A DNA stretch of 64,000 nt from Methylomonas subterranea (GCF_024505185.1 NZ_JANIBJ010000012.1:52068-116067); one strand, 5' to 3'. Positions 15,786-25,000 are shown, numbered from the stretch's first letter. Program-made: numbers and translations. Notes: generated by a model not told the origin, from the letters alone.

Positions 15786-15834
15786 ATTATGGGCTTCAGC
15801 CGACGGGCCGAGCAAATGCGACCAAGGCTTGGTC
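15786..15834 (-). promoter_or_regulatory. Probable hvfABC promoter with upstream palindrome
   Basis: On the minus strand TTGCTC (15815-15810) and CATAAT (15791-15786) are separated by 18 bp, placing transcription start near 15779 and the hvfA ATG about 20 bases later. Five bases upstream of the -35 lies a perfect 15-bp palindrome GACCAAGGCTTGGTC (15820-15834, centre about -48), a suitable activator or metalloregulator site. No match to a known CueR box is claimed. Confidence 0.5.
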
Positions 15835-15865
15835 CCTAAGTTCAGTCTAACGCATTGTAAACGCT

Positions 15866-16504
15866 CTACCGGGTTTTTTCCTTAAACCCGCATAAATCGG
15901 CGATGCAGCAGTCCGGACAGCGGGGCTTTCTCGCCACGCAAACGTAGCGGCCATGCAAGATCAGCAAGTGGTGGGCATCTTTTTTGTGCCGCGGCGGAAC
16001 GCTTTTATCCAGTTTTTTTTCCACCTCCAGCACGGTTTTGCCGGGCGCCAGACCGGTGCGGTTGGCGACCCGGAAAATGTGGGTATCGACGGCGATGGTC
16101 GGCAGGCCGAAGGCGGTATTCAAGATCACATTGGCGGTCTTGCGCCCCACCCCGGCCAGGGCCTCCAGCGCTTCGCGGCTTTGCGGCACCTGTCCATCAT
16201 GATGCTGTATCAATGCCTCGCAGAGCTTGATGATATTGGTGGCCTTGCTGTTGAACAGCCCTATGGTCTTGATATATTCCTTCAAGCCGTCTTCGCCCAA
16301 GGCCAGAATAGCCTGCGGAGTATTGGCGACCGGGAATAATTTAGCCGTGGCCTTGTTGACGCCCTTGTCGGTGGCTTGAGCGGATAAAACCACCGCAATC
16401 AATAATTCGAATGGACTGCCGTAATTGAGTTCGGTGGTGGGATCGGGTATGGCGGCGGCAAGGCGATCGAATATCGCCAGTCGGGTTTGTTTGTTCATGT
16501 TCAA
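15866..16504 (-). CDS. nth: Endonuclease III (DNA glycosylase/AP lyase)
   Basis: This 212-residue base-excision-repair enzyme removes oxidised pyrimidines and nicks the abasic site. The helix-hairpin-helix is LEALAGVGRKTANVILNTAFG with catalytic Lys122, followed by Asp140 (TIAVDTHIFRV). A C-terminal [4Fe-4S] cluster motif is at Cys189, Cys196, Cys199 and Cys205 (spacing C-x6-C-x2-C-x5-C). A second in-frame ATG two codons later is an equally possible start. It is transcribed away from the CBS gene and toward hvfA, with about 105 bp between. Confidence 0.97.
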   Translation of the reverse strand: MNMNKQTRLAIFDRLAAAIPDPTTELNYGSPFELLIAVVLSAQATDKGVNKATAKLFPVANTPQAILALGEDGLKEYIKTIGLFNSKATNIIKLCEALIQHHDGQVPQSREALEALAGVGRKTANVILNTAFGLPTIAVDTHIFRVANRTGLAPGKTVLEVEKKLDKSVPPRHKKDAHHLLILHGRYVCVARKPRCPDCCIADLCGFKEKTR

Positions 16505-16679
16505 ATAATCACGGAATATGGGCTGGGTGGCATTATACTCATCACCATTCGAAATCCGGTTTCAGACTTGTCTATAACCAAATGATTTATTTATGATATC
16601 GCTATAATCGATCTTCCCGCTTGAAATACCGCCCCGGACACAAGGGGCACGGCATAATTTTATTAACCAGGAGTACCGC

Positions 16680-17147
16680 ATGCGCGTCGCCGAGCTGATG
16701 ACCAGCAAAGTTTTTACCGTGGAACCCCACGATTTGATCGATCGGGTGTTCTTTTTGATTCATTACGAAAAAATCCGTCATCTGCCGGTGGTGGAAAAGG
16801 GCAAATTGGTCGGCATCGTCTCCGACCGCGATTTGTATAAAGCCCTGGGACCCAAAAGCAACTCCAACGCGGTGGAATCCAATAAGGACAACACCCAGCT
16901 GCATGTGGTCTCGCAAAAAGTCGCGCACATCATGCATCGGGGCGTTTATACCGTTACCGCCGACACGCCGGCCTCCGAAGCGGCAGCCATGATGGCCGAG
17001 CACCGCATTGGCGCCCTGCCGGTGGTGGACGGCGCCAAATTGATCGGCATTTTGTCCGCCACCGACATTCTCCGGGTGTTTTCCAAACTGGAAAAGGCTC
17101 GCGAAGCACGCGAAAATCACATCGCCGAAGGTCAAACCAAAGGCTGA
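16680..17147 (+). CDS. Protein with two CBS domains
   Basis: This 155-residue cytosolic protein is made only of a tandem CBS pair. Domain 1 covers residues 1-60 (VAELMTSKVFTVEPHDLIDRVFFLIHYEKIRHLPVVEKGKLVGIVSDRDL) and domain 2 residues 78-140 (VAHIMHRGVYTVTADTPASEAAAMMAEHRIGALPVVDGAKLIGILSATDIL). CBS pairs bind adenine nucleotides and regulate partner proteins, which here remain unknown. AGGAG lies shortly before the ATG. A TATAAT at 16603-16608 could be its -10 box, giving a leader of about 65 bases. It precedes the RNase P RNA gene. Confidence 0.9.
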   Translation: MRVAELMTSKVFTVEPHDLIDRVFFLIHYEKIRHLPVVEKGKLVGIVSDRDLYKALGPKSNSNAVESNKDNTQLHVVSQKVAHIMHRGVYTVTADTPASEAAAMMAEHRIGALPVVDGAKLIGILSATDILRVFSKLEKAREARENHIAEGQTKG

Positions 17148-17194
17148 AACCGAACCTGGCTTGATTGCGCCACCCTTTCGGCTTGGAAGTTCTG

Positions 17195-17200
17195 TATAAT
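17195..17200 (+). promoter_or_regulatory. -10 box of the RNase P RNA gene
   Basis: A perfect TATAAT eight to nine bases before the mature 5' end of the RNA. No consensus -35 is visible at the right spacing, as is common when the rest of the promoter is strong or activated. Confidence 0.6.
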
Positions 17201-17208
17201 TCGCGCCA

Positions 17209-17553
17209 GAGTTGGCCGAGCAGCCGCCGTTTCATGCAAATGGAAGGGAGGAAAGTCCGGGCTCCATAGGGCAGGGTGCCAGGTAATGCCTGGGGGGCGC
17301 GAGCCTACGGAAAGTGCCGCAGAAAATATACCGCCTGGTTCTTTGTGAACCCGGTAAGGGTGAAATGGTGCGGTAAGAGCGCACCGCGCGCCTGGTAACA
17401 GGCGTGGCAGGGAAAACCCCACCCGGAGCAAGATCAAATAGAGGAACATACGCGTGGCCCGCGCGGTTCCTGGGTAGATTGCTTGAGCGCTTGGGTGACC
17501 AAGCGCCTAGATGAATGGCTGTTCTCGACAGAACCCGGCTTACAGGCCAACTC
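17209..17553 (+). ncRNA. rnpB: RNase P RNA, class A
   Basis: This is the catalytic RNA that removes 5' leaders from pre-tRNA. The ends pair as helix P1 (GAGTTGGCC at 17209-17217 with GGCCAACTC at 17545-17553). The universally conserved core is present: GAGGAAAGTCCGGGCTCC at 17248-17265 (P4 5' side and flanking loop), GGTAAGGGTGAAATGGTGCG in the middle, GAGCAAGATCAAATAGAGG, TAGATGAATGGCTG, and ACAGAACCCGGCTTACAG near the 3' end (P4 3' side). The length of about 345 nt is normal for gammaproteobacteria. Reading frames crossing it on either strand are not genes. Confidence 0.97.
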
Positions 17554-17588
17554 TTTCTCTTCTCTTTTGCAATTCGCAAAGCCTTCCC

Positions 17589-18212
17589 ATGAACTTAAAA
17601 ACCGACGAATTTTTCAGCAAGGCCGACGATTTGATCGCCGCCGGGCGCTTCATCGACAGCAAGGGCTGGGTACCCGCCACCAGCGGCAATTTCTCGGCTC
17701 GGCTTGCCGACGGCAATATCGCCATCACGGTATCCGGCCGGCATAAAGGCCAATTGCAGCGCGACGACATCATGTTGATAGACCCGAACGGCCAATCGCT
17801 GGACGGACAAAAACCTTCCGCGGAAACCTTGCTGCACACGTCGCTTTACCGGCGTTATCCCGACGTTCAAGCGGTCTTGCACCCCCATTCGATCAACGCC
17901 ACCTTGGCGGCCCGGCTGTTCGAAGCCGAAATCGTCCTGGAAGATTACGAACTTCTAAAGGCGCTGGCCGGTATCGACACCCACGAAACCCGCATCAGCA
18001 TCCCGATTTTCGCCAACGATCAGGATATTCCGCGTCTGGCGGCGCGAGTGGACCAGTTTCTGGACCAACACAAAGACACACATGCCTATATCATTGCCGG
18101 CCACGGTTTTTACACCTGGGGCGGCTCGGTAGCCGAAACCCTGCGCCATCTCGAGGCGCTGGAATTTTTATTCGATTGTGAAATACGTCTGCACGGAGTG
18201 AAACAACCATGA
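17589..18212 (+). CDS. mtnB: Methylthioribulose-1-phosphate dehydratase
   Basis: From ATG 17589 this is a 207-residue class II aldolase-fold enzyme of the methionine salvage pathway. Zn-binding and substrate motifs visible are [37 protein letters not shown] with the HxH pair, and [27 protein letters not shown]. An in-frame extension upstream would overlap the RNase P RNA and is rejected. It overlaps mtnD by four bases (ATGA). The pathway recycles methylthioadenosine left by polyamine synthesis; mtnA (isomerase) and mtnN/mtnP are not in the window. Confidence 0.96.
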   Translation: MNLKTDEFFSKADDLIAAGRFIDSKGWVPATSGNFSARLADGNIAITVSGRHKGQLQRDDIMLIDPNGQSLDGQKPSAETLLHTSLYRRYPDVQAVLHPHSINATLAARLFEAEIVLEDYELLKALAGIDTHETRISIPIFANDQDIPRLAARVDQFLDQHKDTHAYIIAGHGFYTWGGSVAETLRHLEALEFLFDCEIRLHGVKQP

Positions 18213-18766
18213 GCGCATTAACTATCTACCCGGCCGATCAACCGCAACACGGCACCACTTACCGAGATTTCGACACTATCGCCGGCCAACTCGACGGCAT
18301 CGGCGTGCAATTCGAGCGCTGGGAAGCCGGCAGCGAATTCATTTCCGAAGTCGAAGTGCTGACAGTCATGGACGCCTATCAGCAACATATCGACCGCCTC
18401 ACCGAACAATACGGTTTCAAATCGGTGAATGTGGTCAGTTTGAAAGCCGACCACCCGGAAAAACAGGCCATGCGGCAAAAATTCCTGTCCGAACACACCC
18501 ACGACGACTTCGAAGTACGGTTTTTCGTGGAGGGGCGAGGCTTGTTTTATTTGCATCGGGACGACAAGGTTTACGCCATTCTGTGCGAGCAAGGCGATTT
18601 GATCAGCGTGCCGGCCCATATCAAACACTGGTTCGACATGGGCGAAAATCCGGATTTCAAATGCATCCGGCTGTTCACCACCGAGGACGGCTGGATTGCC
18701 AACTTTACCGGCGACCCGATTGCGGAGAGTTTCCCCACCTTCGAACAGTATCTGGCGGGTTTATGA
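18209..18766 (+). CDS. mtnD: Acireductone dioxygenase
   Basis: This 185-residue cupin enzyme oxidises the acireductone made by MtnC. With iron it gives the keto acid precursor of methionine, and with nickel an off-pathway product including CO. The metal ligands are in [22 protein letters not shown] (two His and Glu) and the final His in [13 protein letters not shown]. The length and C-terminus (FEQYLAGL) are normal. It overlaps mtnB and mtnC by four bases on each side, so the three are translated as a coupled operon. Confidence 0.96.
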   Translation: MSALTIYPADQPQHGTTYRDFDTIAGQLDGIGVQFERWEAGSEFISEVEVLTVMDAYQQHIDRLTEQYGFKSVNVVSLKADHPEKQAMRQKFLSEHTHDDFEVRFFVEGRGLFYLHRDDKVYAILCEQGDLISVPAHIKHWFDMGENPDFKCIRLFTTEDGWIANFTGDPIAESFPTFEQYLAGL

Positions 18767-19437
18767 CCCGAGCCGTCGTCACCGATATCGAAGGCACCAC
18801 GTCGTCCTTGTCGTTCGTGAAGGACGTGCTGTTTCCCTATGCCCGCGCCCATCTGCCGGATTTTGTCCGGCAACATAGCCTGGAACCGGAAGTTAAAGCA
18901 TTGCTGGACGATGCGCGGCAAATCAGCGGCGCGGATTTGGACGACGAACAATTGATCGCTCAATTCATAGCCTGGATAGACCGCGACCAAAAAATCACCC
19001 CACTCAAGTCCCTGCAAGGCCTGATCTGGCAAGACGGTTACCGGCAAGGCGCTTTCAAGGGCCACATATACCCCGACGCCGCCGAACGTTTAAAGGACTG
19101 GCATGCCCGGGGTCATGCGCTGTATGTGTATTCTTCCGGTTCGGTATATGCGCAAAAATTGTTATTCGGCCACAGCGAATACGGCGACTTGACCCCGCTG
19201 TTTTCCGGCTATTTCGACACCCATATCGGCGGCAAGCGGCAGGCGGCGTCCTATTCGGCGATTGCCAGGCAAATAGGCTTGCCCGCCGCCGATATCCTGT
19301 TTTTATCCGATATCGAGGCCGAGCTGGATGCGGCCCGCGCGGCCGGATTCGATACCTGCTGGCTGGTGCGAGACCGGGCTGTCGATAGCCGCGCCGCCCA
19401 TCGCCAAGTGAACGATTTTACCGCCATCCTCTTGTAA
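18763..19437 (+). CDS. mtnC: Enolase-phosphatase E1
   Basis: From ATG 18763 this 224-residue HAD-superfamily enzyme enolises and dephosphorylates 2,3-diketo-5-methylthiopentyl-1-phosphate to acireductone. Motif I is [14 protein letters not shown], motif [19 protein letters not shown], motif III lysine GGKRQAASY, and motif [18 protein letters not shown]. The longer frame to 18583 lies inside mtnD and is rejected because ATG 18763 overlaps the mtnD stop as ATGA. With mtnB and mtnD it completes the lower half of methionine salvage. Confidence 0.96.
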   Translation: MTRAVVTDIEGTTSSLSFVKDVLFPYARAHLPDFVRQHSLEPEVKALLDDARQISGADLDDEQLIAQFIAWIDRDQKITPLKSLQGLIWQDGYRQGAFKGHIYPDAAERLKDWHARGHALYVYSSGSVYAQKLLFGHSEYGDLTPLFSGYFDTHIGGKRQAASYSAIARQIGLPAADILFLSDIEAELDAARAAGFDTCWLVRDRAVDSRAAHRQVNDFTAILL

Positions 19438-19454
19438 ACCTTAAGCGATTTGCC

Positions 19455-20339
19455 ATGAAAATCGCCATCCTGTCCCGCGACTCCACGCTGTATTCCAGCG
19501 TGCGCCTGATGGAAGCCGCCACCGCCCGCGGCCACGAGGCCCGAGTGCTGGACCCCACCCATTGCTATATGAACATCACCTCGATGAAGCCCTCGATACA
19601 TTATCAGGGCGAAAACCTGCTGGGCTACGATGCGGTGATTCCGCGTATCGGCGCCTCGATTACCTTTTACGGTACGGCGGTGCTGCGACAATTCGAAGTG
19701 ATGAACACCTTTTGCCTGAACAACTCGGCCGCCATCAGCCGTTCCCGCGACAAAATGGCTTCCAGCCAGTTGTTGGCCCGCAAAGGCATCGATCTGCCTA
19801 TTACGGCCTTTGCCCATAACCCGGACAATATCGAGGACTTGATCGCCGAAGTCGGCGGCGCGCCGCTGGTGATCAAACTGGTGGAAGGATCGCAGGGCAT
19901 AGGCGTAGTGCTGGCGGAAACCGACAATGCCGCCCGCAGCGTGATTCAGGCCTTCATGGGCCTGAATGCCAACATCATGGTGCAAGAATTCGTCCGGGAA
20001 GCCGGAGGCAGCGATATCCGCTGTTTCGTTATAGGCGATAAGGTGGTGGCGGCCATCAAGCGTCAGGGCCGCGAAGGCGAGTTTCGTTCCAATTTGCATC
20101 GCGGAGGCAGTGCCGTGTTGGCGCGACTGACGCCGCAGGAACGGTCTACAGCGGTACGGGCCGCAAAAATCATGGGCTTGAATGTCTGCGGAGTGGATTT
20201 ATTGCGCTCGAATCGCGGACCGTTGGTGATGGAGGTCAATTCCTCGCCCGGTCTGGAAGGCATCGAAAAAGCCTCGGGCAAGGACATTGCCGGTCTGATG
20301 ATAGAATATATCGAAAAAAATCTGCCGGCACGAAAATAA
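19455..20339 (+). CDS. rimK: RimK-family ATP-grasp alpha-L-glutamate ligase
   Basis: This 294-residue protein has an N-terminal preATP-grasp domain ([26 protein letters not shown]), [18 protein letters not shown], the central ATP-grasp motifs ([47 protein letters not shown]) and the metal-binding [13 protein letters not shown]. In E. coli RimK adds glutamates to ribosomal protein S6; close paralogues modify other substrates. Cytosolic. It follows mtnC by 17 bp and may be cotranscribed, without obvious pathway logic. It is convergent with exbD. Confidence 0.93.
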   Translation: MKIAILSRDSTLYSSVRLMEAATARGHEARVLDPTHCYMNITSMKPSIHYQGENLLGYDAVIPRIGASITFYGTAVLRQFEVMNTFCLNNSAAISRSRDKMASSQLLARKGIDLPITAFAHNPDNIEDLIAEVGGAPLVIKLVEGSQGIGVVLAETDNAARSVIQAFMGLNANIMVQEFVREAGGSDIRCFVIGDKVVAAIKRQGREGEFRSNLHRGGSAVLARLTPQERSTAVRAAKIMGLNVCGVDLLRSNRGPLVMEVNSSPGLEGIEKASGKDIAGLMIEYIEKNLPARK

Positions 20340-20348
20340 GCCGGCGGG

Positions 20349-20369
20349 TCCGGGCTTTTCGGTCCCGGA
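20349..20369. terminator. Short hairpin between convergent rimK and exbD
   Basis: TCCGGG and CCCGGA form a six-pair stem in the 50-bp gap between two convergent genes. There is no clean T-run, so any terminator function is weak. Confidence 0.3.
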
Positions 20370-20389
20370 TGCGCCGATCTTCAGTGCGC

Positions 20390-20800
20390 TTATTTTTCCA
20401 CCGTTACGAATGCCAGCTTGGCAATACCGGCATGCTGCACGGCCGCCATGACTTCCGCGACTTTGCCGTAGTTTACCGCTTCATCCGCGTATACATGCAC
20501 GGTCAATTCAGGATTTGCCGCCAATTCGTTTTGCAAGAGGGTTTCCAGGGCCGGTAAGTCGGCGATGGGCTCTTTGTTGAGGGTGACGCCGCCTTGAGCG
20601 TCGATACCGAGTTGCATGGGCTGTTTCTCGGTATCCGGGGTGGTGGAAGCGGTTTTGGGCAGCGCCACGTGCACCGATTGGGTGAGCAAGGGCGCGGTGA
20701 CCAACAAAATAATCACCAGCACCAACATCACGTCCACCAGCGGCGTGACGTTAATCTCGCTAACGGCTTCGTCGTCGTCGGAATTTGTTTTAAATCCCAT
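20390..20800 (-). CDS. exbD: ExbD/TolR-family biopolymer transport protein
   Basis: This 136-residue protein has one transmembrane helix near residues 20-40 (NVTPLVDVMLVLVIILLVTAPLL) with the proton-relay Asp23, and a periplasmic domain (ADLPALETLLQNELAANPELTVHVYADEAVNYGKVAEVMAAVQHAGIAKLAFVT). With ExbB it forms the inner-membrane motor energised by the proton gradient that drives TonB. It is five bases after exbB and the last gene of tonB-exbB-exbD. The ExbD assignment over TolR rests on the tonB gene in the operon. Confidence 0.93.
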   Translation of the reverse strand: MGFKTNSDDDEAVSEINVTPLVDVMLVLVIILLVTAPLLTQSVHVALPKTASTTPDTEKQPMQLGIDAQGGVTLNKEPIADLPALETLLQNELAANPELTVHVYADEAVNYGKVAEVMAAVQHAGIAKLAFVTVEK

Positions 20801-20805
20801 CGCGT

Positions 20806-21477
20806 TTACTCCTTTTCTTGCGTTGATTTCTCGCCAAAGGCGATATGTAAAAAACCGTCTACAAAATGCTCTAGGGATGCCCGATGATGTTTGGCGCGAC
20901 GCAGGAAAAAGTTATAGGCCAATACCGCCGGTACCGCTACCGCAATACCGATGGCCGTGGCAATCAACGCGTCGCCTATGGGGCCCGCCACCACGTCCAG
21001 ACTGGCGGAACCGCTGGCGCTGATGTCGTGCATGGCATTCATGATACCCATAACGGTACCGAACAGGCCCACAAACGGCGCGGTACTGCCGATACTGGCC
21101 AACATGGTCAAGCCGCTTTCCATGCGCCGTTGTTCATCCTGAGTCTGTTTACGCAGTGCCTGCTCCAGCAAATCCGGCGGCGCGCCGCGAAATTTCAGGC
21201 TGGCGGCGGCCACCGGGTCGTTCAATTCCGCCAACCAGGCAAATCCGCATTTGGCAATGCGAGCCTTGGGGCCCCGGCTTTGTTCTTCCGGTAATTCTTC
21301 CGCCGCCCGCAAATCCTTGGCATTCCAAAAGGCGTAACCATAGCGCTTGTTGTAATAGTTATTTTTAGCGAATTGCCAAACCTTGAAAAATATCAAAGTC
21401 CACGTTATCAGTGAAAACACCAGCAGCGTGTACAAAGTGCCATCGATGATGAAGGCGGTTTCAACATGAAAAGGCAT
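20806..21477 (-). CDS. exbB: ExbB/TolQ-family proton-channel protein
   Basis: From ATG 21477 this is a 223-residue inner-membrane protein. It has a first transmembrane helix (GTLYTLLVFSLITWTLIFFKVWQF), a cytoplasmic loop (DEQRRMESGLTMLASIGSTAPFVGLFGTVMGIMNAMHDIS) running into the second helix, and a third (IGDALIATAIGIAVAVPAVLAYNFFL). An AGGAG sits in front of ATG 21477; 36 further in-frame codons upstream overlap tonB and are rejected. It pairs with ExbD to form the motor for TonB-dependent receptors such as the one at 30.7 kb. Confidence 0.94.
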   Translation of the reverse strand: MPFHVETAFIIDGTLYTLLVFSLITWTLIFFKVWQFAKNNYYNKRYGYAFWNAKDLRAAEELPEEQSRGPKARIAKCGFAWLAELNDPVAAASLKFRGAPPDLLEQALRKQTQDEQRRMESGLTMLASIGSTAPFVGLFGTVMGIMNAMHDISASGSASLDVVAGPIGDALIATAIGIAVAVPAVLAYNFFLRRAKHHRASLEHFVDGFLHIAFGEKSTQEKE

Positions 21478-21500
21478 TAAAGTCTCCTGAAATTGTAGTT

Positions 21501-22229
21501 TTAATTGCGCAATTTGAAATCGATCGGCACGATCACCGAACTGGCTACCGGCGTGTCGCCGCGCTTGGCGGGAATGAAGCGCCACTTTTTGACGGCCTCA
21601 ACGGCGGATTCATCCAATATTTCGTGACCGCTGGATTGTTCCACCGTAACGGCATCGCTCAAACCTTCCGCGGAAACCTTGACCCGTAGCAGGACCTTAC
21701 CCTGCCAGGCGCGGCTACGGGCAATGGCCGGATATTCCGGCTTGGGATTGTGAGCATAATTGGCGCGAAAATTCGCTTCCGTAAATGCGGGCGCTTCCTT
21801 GGTTGCTGCCGCTTCGCTGGTGCTGGCCGCCGTTGAACTAGTGTTGGCGGTCGGCTGGCTATCCCGCGGCGCCGGCGTAGTGGGCTCAAAGGGCGCGAAA
21901 TCAGGCGCTTCCTGCACCACCGGTGGCGGTTTTTTCACGACAGGCTTCGGCTTCGGGGGTTGTTTTGGGGGCGGTGTTGGTTTCGGCGGCGGAGGCGGCG
22001 CCGGTTTCGGCGGTTCAACCGCCGGCTTGGGAGCCGACATTGCGATCATGCTGACTTCCATCACCAAAGGTTCCGCTTGAGTGATTTCCTGCTCCGGCTT
22101 CATCAGTACCGTCAGCAACCATATGTGTATCAGCAACACCAAGGTCATGAACAGCAACAACATATCCCGTGGACGCTCTTCGCCCATTAAAACCGCCCAA
22201 ATGCGCTTCCCTGAAAATGTTATGTCCAT
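21501..22229 (-). CDS. tonB: TonB energy transducer
   Basis: This is a 242-residue protein from ATG 22229: cytoplasmic N-terminus, one transmembrane helix (MLLLFMTLVLLIHIWLLTVLM), a long proline/lysine-rich periplasmic spacer (PPKPAPPPPPKPTPPPKQ... PPVVQEAPDF), and the TonB C-terminal domain (NPKPEYPAIARSRAWQGKVLLRVKVSAEG ... AVEAVKKWRFIPAKRG). A TTG at 22274, preceded by GAGG, would add 15 residues and cannot be excluded. It transmits ExbB/ExbD energy to outer-membrane receptors. First gene of the tonB-exbB-exbD operon, divergent from kup. Confidence 0.93.
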   Translation of the reverse strand: MDITFSGKRIWAVLMGEERPRDMLLLFMTLVLLIHIWLLTVLMKPEQEITQAEPLVMEVSMIAMSAPKPAVEPPKPAPPPPPKPTPPPKQPPKPKPVVKKPPPVVQEAPDFAPFEPTTPAPRDSQPTANTSSTAASTSEAAATKEAPAFTEANFRANYAHNPKPEYPAIARSRAWQGKVLLRVKVSAEGLSDAVTVEQSSGHEILDESAVEAVKKWRFIPAKRGDTPVASSVIVPIDFKLRN

Positions 22230-22499
22230 ACCTACGCTTAAATCACCAGACAAAGCTTTATCGTGGTTCTGCAAAGCACCCTCGTTGCTTTAAAAATGAA
22301 AAATAATACAGTTTGAAAAAAACCGATTAAAAAATGCTTGGCATTGTAAGGTAAAAGCGGCTTTGCCGTCAGACTGATTTAGCCGCCATTTACCGCGTTT
22401 TGTGTCGCGCATATGCCCGTCAATTGAAATTCATGTCGCGTTAAAAATCACAAACTGTGGCATAATTTCAACAGTCATCTCGTTTCCCGCAGATACCCT

Positions 22500-24386
22500 A
22501 TGCCCGCAAAACCTCCGGCGTCGCCCAAGCAACCCATCTCTTATCTTGCCTATTGCGCCATTGGCGTTGTATTTGCGGATATCGGCACCAGTCCTTTATA
22601 TGCTTTAAAAGAAATCTTTCACGGCGGCTTGCCGGCCGATACCGACCACGTGCTGGGCGTTCTGTCGTTGATTTTTTGGGCCTTGGCGCTGATAGTCGCC
22701 ACCAAATACACAACCTTTATCATGCGCGCCGACAACAAGGGCGAAGGCGGCATCATCGCTTTAATGGCGCTGGCATTGCAAGGTTCCAAAAGTCAGCCAC
22801 GCCGCAAGCATCTCATAGTTTTGCTGGGCTTGCTGGGCGCATCGCTGTTTTACGGCGACAGCATCATTACTCCCGCGATTTCGGTGTTAAGCGCCATCGA
22901 AGGCATCAAGGTCGTGGCGCCGCGTTTCGAAAATCTGGTGATGCCGTTTTCCTTGATAGTGCTGAGCGCACTGTTCATCCTGCAAACCAAGGGCAATCGC
23001 CAACTCAGCCAATTTTTCCCGCCCATTATGGCCGTCTGGTTTGCCGTGCTGGCTTTGCTAGGCATATTGAATATCATCGAATACCCAGAGGTATTGATGG
23101 CTATCAACCCCTCATACGCTTTCACGCTGCTGGGTGAATTGGGCTGGCAAGGCTTTGTCATCATGGGCGGGGTGGTATTGGTAATAACGGGAGCCGAAAC
23201 ATTGTATGCCGACATGGGCAGCTTCGGTTTAAAACCGATACGTCTGGCCTGGTTTGGTTACGTGTTTCCCGCCTTGCTATTGAATTATTTCGGTCAGGGC
23301 GCGTTGTTGCTGAACAGTCCGTCCGCGTTGCTCAATCCCTTTTATCTGATGGCACCCGAATGGTCTCTGTATCCGATGATTGCCCTGGCAACCTTGGCCA
23401 CCTGCATTACCTCGCAAGCCGTTATCTCCGGCACCTTCTCGGTAACGCGCCAAGCCATCAAACTGGGCTATTGCCCGCGCATGGATATTCAACATGTCGC
23501 GCAAAAGGGTTTGGGACAATTCTATATGCCTACCGTCAACTGGTTGTTGATGGCTTCGGTGCTTTTGCTGGTAATCAGCTTTAAAAGCGCCTCCGCGCTG
23601 GCATCCGCGTACGGGATTGCCGTCACGGGCACCATGATAGTCGACACCATCCTGGCCTTTTTGGTCTTCCAGGCCTTGCCTCAACGAAACAAAATAATCA
23701 ACATCGGCTTTATCTGCCTGTTTTTACTGATCGACTTGCTGTTCCTGACGTCTAACAGCCTGAAAATTCAAACCGGCGGCTGGCTGCCGCTGGCGGTTGC
23801 CAGCCTGCTTTTCGTTGTCATGACCACCTGGGTCAGAGGCAAGGAAATGCTGGCAAGGTATTTGGAAGAACGGCGGGTTTTATTCGAGGAATTACAAGAA
23901 CAAATCAAATCCCGTCCGTTGGCGACAGTGCCCGGCACCGCGATTTACATGGCCCGCAGTCTGCATGGCGTGCCTCAGGTGTTATTGCATAACCTGGAGC
24001 ATAATCATGTCATGCATGCAAAAATAGTGGTATTGACCATCGTCACCAAGGAAGAACCCTATGTCGATGAAGCCCATAGGGTCAAAATCCGTTGTTTTGG
24101 CGATAAAAGCAATTTCTTCCGGGTGAAATTGTACTTCGGTTTTCAGGAAGAACAGGACGTCAGAAGGGCATTACAACTGTGCTGCCATGAAGGCCTGGAG
24201 ATCGATCAAAAAACCGTCTCGTTCTTCATCGGTAGCGAGCGCCTGGCTTTCCGACGCCATAACCCGATGCCGACTTGGCAAAGGTCGCTGTTTCGCTATT
24301 TAACCCACAACAGCGCCAGCCCGATTGCGTTTTTCAAAATCCCCGTGGACCGGGTGATCGAACTGGGTATTCGGGTCGAACTTTAA
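22500..24386 (+). CDS. kup: KUP-family low-affinity potassium transporter
   Basis: This 628-residue transporter has about twelve transmembrane helices in residues 14-450 and a cytoplasmic C-terminal domain. Signature motifs are GVVFADIGTSPLYALKEIF (usually GDIGTSPLYA; here the first Gly is Ala), NKGEGGIIALMALAL, GDSIITPAISVLSAIEGI, GAETLYADMGSFG and SQAVISGTFSVTRQAIKLGY. It takes up K+ with protons. A CATAAT at 22461-22466 may be the -10 box. It is divergent from tonB across about 270 bp of AT-rich DNA with no other gene. Confidence 0.96.
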   Translation: MPAKPPASPKQPISYLAYCAIGVVFADIGTSPLYALKEIFHGGLPADTDHVLGVLSLIFWALALIVATKYTTFIMRADNKGEGGIIALMALALQGSKSQPRRKHLIVLLGLLGASLFYGDSIITPAISVLSAIEGIKVVAPRFENLVMPFSLIVLSALFILQTKGNRQLSQFFPPIMAVWFAVLALLGILNIIEYPEVLMAINPSYAFTLLGELGWQGFVIMGGVVLVITGAETLYADMGSFGLKPIRLAWFGYVFPALLLNYFGQGALLLNSPSALLNPFYLMAPEWSLYPMIALATLATCITSQAVISGTFSVTRQAIKLGYCPRMDIQHVAQKGLGQFYMPTVNWLLMASVLLLVISFKSASALASAYGIAVTGTMIVDTILAFLVFQALPQRNKIINIGFICLFLLIDLLFLTSNSLKIQTGGWLPLAVASLLFVVMTTWVRGKEMLARYLEERRVLFEELQEQIKSRPLATVPGTAIYMARSLHGVPQVLLHNLEHNHVMHAKIVVLTIVTKEEPYVDEAHRVKIRCFGDKSNFFRVKLYFGFQEEQDVRRALQLCCHEGLEIDQKTVSFFIGSERLAFRRHNPMPTWQRSLFRYLTHNSASPIAFFKIPVDRVIELGIRVEL

Positions 24387-24417
24387 TCCCGAACGGAGAT
24401 TCAACGTCGCCTTATCC

Positions 24418-24927
24418 TCAACGGCCGCCTTCGCGATGATTATTCCGCCGACCTGAATCTGCTTCCCTTCTAGCGCCGAAATCGCCCGAGCGATCACCGC
24501 CGCCTTCCATTCTCAATCGGCCACTTCCCGGCTGTTGCTGCATTCTTTGTCTAAAGCCGTCACGATCGCCGCTAATATTGGGCACCGACCACCGGCCCGG
24601 GCCGGGTCCGCGCATGTCCGCAATATTACGCTCCACCCTCGGCCTGTTTTGACTGTTTCTGTTCCAATCATGCCGATTGTTACCCCAATCCCGATCATGG
24701 TGTCGCGGGCCGTGATCGTGGCGCGGCGGGCTGTATCGGTAGGAATAGCTCGGTACTACGGTTTGTTGGCGATAATACACCGCGCCAGGATAAGTGGAGT
24801 AAGTATGCACATCGTAGCCTGAACTGTAGCTGCTGCCGTAGCCGGCATATCCTCGGTGATAGGACGGATAGGCGCAACCGGTCAGAACCAATATGCTCAA
24901 CAGAGCGAATATGACTAAGCTTTTCAC
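24418..24927 (-). CDS. Glycine/arginine-rich lipoprotein, function unknown
   Basis: This 169-residue protein has a lipoprotein signal peptide (MKSLVIFALLSILVLTGC, lipobox LTGC, lipidated Cys18), then a Tyr/Ser/Gly-rich segment (YHRGYAGYGSSYSSGYDVHTYSTYPG) and a His/Arg/Asp/Asn-rich low-complexity tail (PPRHDHGPRHHDRDWGNNRHDWNRN). The His-rich part might bind metals, but this is speculative. No conserved domain is recognised. It is convergent with kup (31 bp gap). Confidence 0.75.
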   Translation of the reverse strand: MKSLVIFALLSILVLTGCAYPSYHRGYAGYGSSYSSGYDVHTYSTYPGAVYYRQQTVVPSYSYRYSPPRHDHGPRHHDRDWGNNRHDWNRNSQNRPRVERNIADMRGPGPGRWSVPNISGDRDGFRQRMQQQPGSGRLRMEGGGDRSGDFGARREADSGRRNNHREGGR

Positions 24928-25000
24928 GATGACCTCTTGGTAGGCAAACTACCTTCTATTTGGGTTGAGCATAGCTTGCCGAACATCGCTTAATATCCAC

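Noticed and set aside
17132..17579. Minus-strand frames of 105 and 115 codons
   Set aside because: They are antisense to the RNase P RNA, whose conserved helices explain the sequence.
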